Assembly (NCBI GenBank): GCA_938041705.1 | Contig: CALISP010000144.1 | Location: 1 to 5,449, forward strand | DNA: 5,449 nucleotides | Reading direction: 5' to 3' | DNA from: an uncultured Cocleimonas sp. | Lineage (GTDB): Bacteria; Pseudomonadota; Gammaproteobacteria; Thiotrichales; Thiotrichaceae | Shown: piece after piece, positions 5,248 through 5,449 of the stretch | Position numbering within the stretch: position 1 is the first letter of the stretch | Layout of the letters: the number at the start of each line of letters is the position of its first letter | Program-made: the position numbers and the translations under genes | Notes under the pieces: model-generated | Databases searched by the model: none | Seen by the model: only the letters and a program-made list of their open reading frames with translations | Told to the model about the DNA's origin: nothing

Positions 5248-5449
5248 TTACGCTAAGCTAACTTCTTTCCCCTGATATTTTTTATAACTCCAGTACCATG
5301 CGCCCATGCCTACGGTAACATTCGCAATTGCAGCCGCTAAGTAAATTCCTTGTAAACCTAAGTAGTGAGATAGTAACCAAACTAACGGTAAGTACAGTAT
5401 CAATAAGCGCGATACAGTAAAAACTAAAGCTGGAATGGGATTACCAATA
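5248..5449 (-). CDS. MATE-family efflux transporter, C-terminal fragment cut by window edge
   Basis: The last 66 codons and TAA stop of a minus-strand gene are visible, entering from the right edge. The translation includes NPIPALVFTVSRLLILYLP, then a second hydrophobic stretch around GLQGIYLAAAIANVTVGMGAW, and ends in a short charged tail KKYQGKEVSLA. Two membrane helices, the first preceded by an SR pair and joined by a turn with LGLQGIYLA, resemble the final helices of MATE (NorM/DinF-like) multidrug and toxin extrusion proteins, which export cationic compounds using a Na+ or H+ gradient across the inner membrane. Only about one seventh of a usual 450-residue protein is present, so the subfamily and substrate cannot be judged. 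It converges on the esterase gene. Confidence 0.72.
   Translation of the reverse strand, partial: IGNPIPALVFTVSRLLILYLPLVWLLSHYLGLQGIYLAAAIANVTVGMGAWYWSYKKYQGKEVSLA

Overview
The window reads as chromosomal DNA of a low-GC Gram-negative bacterium, most likely a gammaproteobacterium. The evidence is a lipoprotein signal with an LAGC lipobox, a XenA/YqjM-type flavin oxidoreductase, a MATE transporter, and very AT-rich intergenic DNA. The genus cannot be fixed from the sequence. All five genes are intact or cut only by the window edges. No RNA gene, insertion sequence or CRISPR array was seen.

Layout. (1) 1-1493, minus: a nearly complete trimethylamine methyltransferase (MttB) family gene of the non-pyrrolysine type, running off the left edge. 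(2) 1494-1807: a divergent intergenic region with repeat copy A, a 26-base palindrome and a candidate promoter. (3) 1808-2911, plus: an old yellow enzyme of the XenA/YqjM class. (4) 2912-3112: an intergenic region with a 10-bp-arm inverted repeat, repeat copy B and four copies of a pentamer. (5) 3113-4006, minus: an orphan ParB-like protein with no ParA beside it. (6) 4007-4279: a divergent intergenic region with repeat copy C. (7) 4280-5158, plus: a secreted lipoprotein serine esterase of the alpha/beta hydrolase fold. (8) 5141-5220: four 20-bp tandem repeat units, starting inside the end of the esterase gene. (9) 5248-5449, minus: the C-terminal end of a MATE-family efflux transporter.

The genes do not form an obvious pathway. 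Each stands alone or faces its neighbour divergently or convergently, so no operon is supported. The MttB-family protein and the flavin reductase could both serve small-molecule catabolism or detoxification, but nothing here links them directly.

The most unusual signal is non-coding. A repeat of about 50 bp, with core GACAC(C)n followed by TACTTTT or TTGCTTTT, occurs once in each of the three intergenic regions longer than 180 bp. All copies have the same orientation, each has an inverted repeat 10-13 bp upstream, and each has a GATATTAC-like block at a fixed distance downstream. The C run is 6, 7 and 5 bases long in copies A, B and C. I cannot assign this element to a known family.
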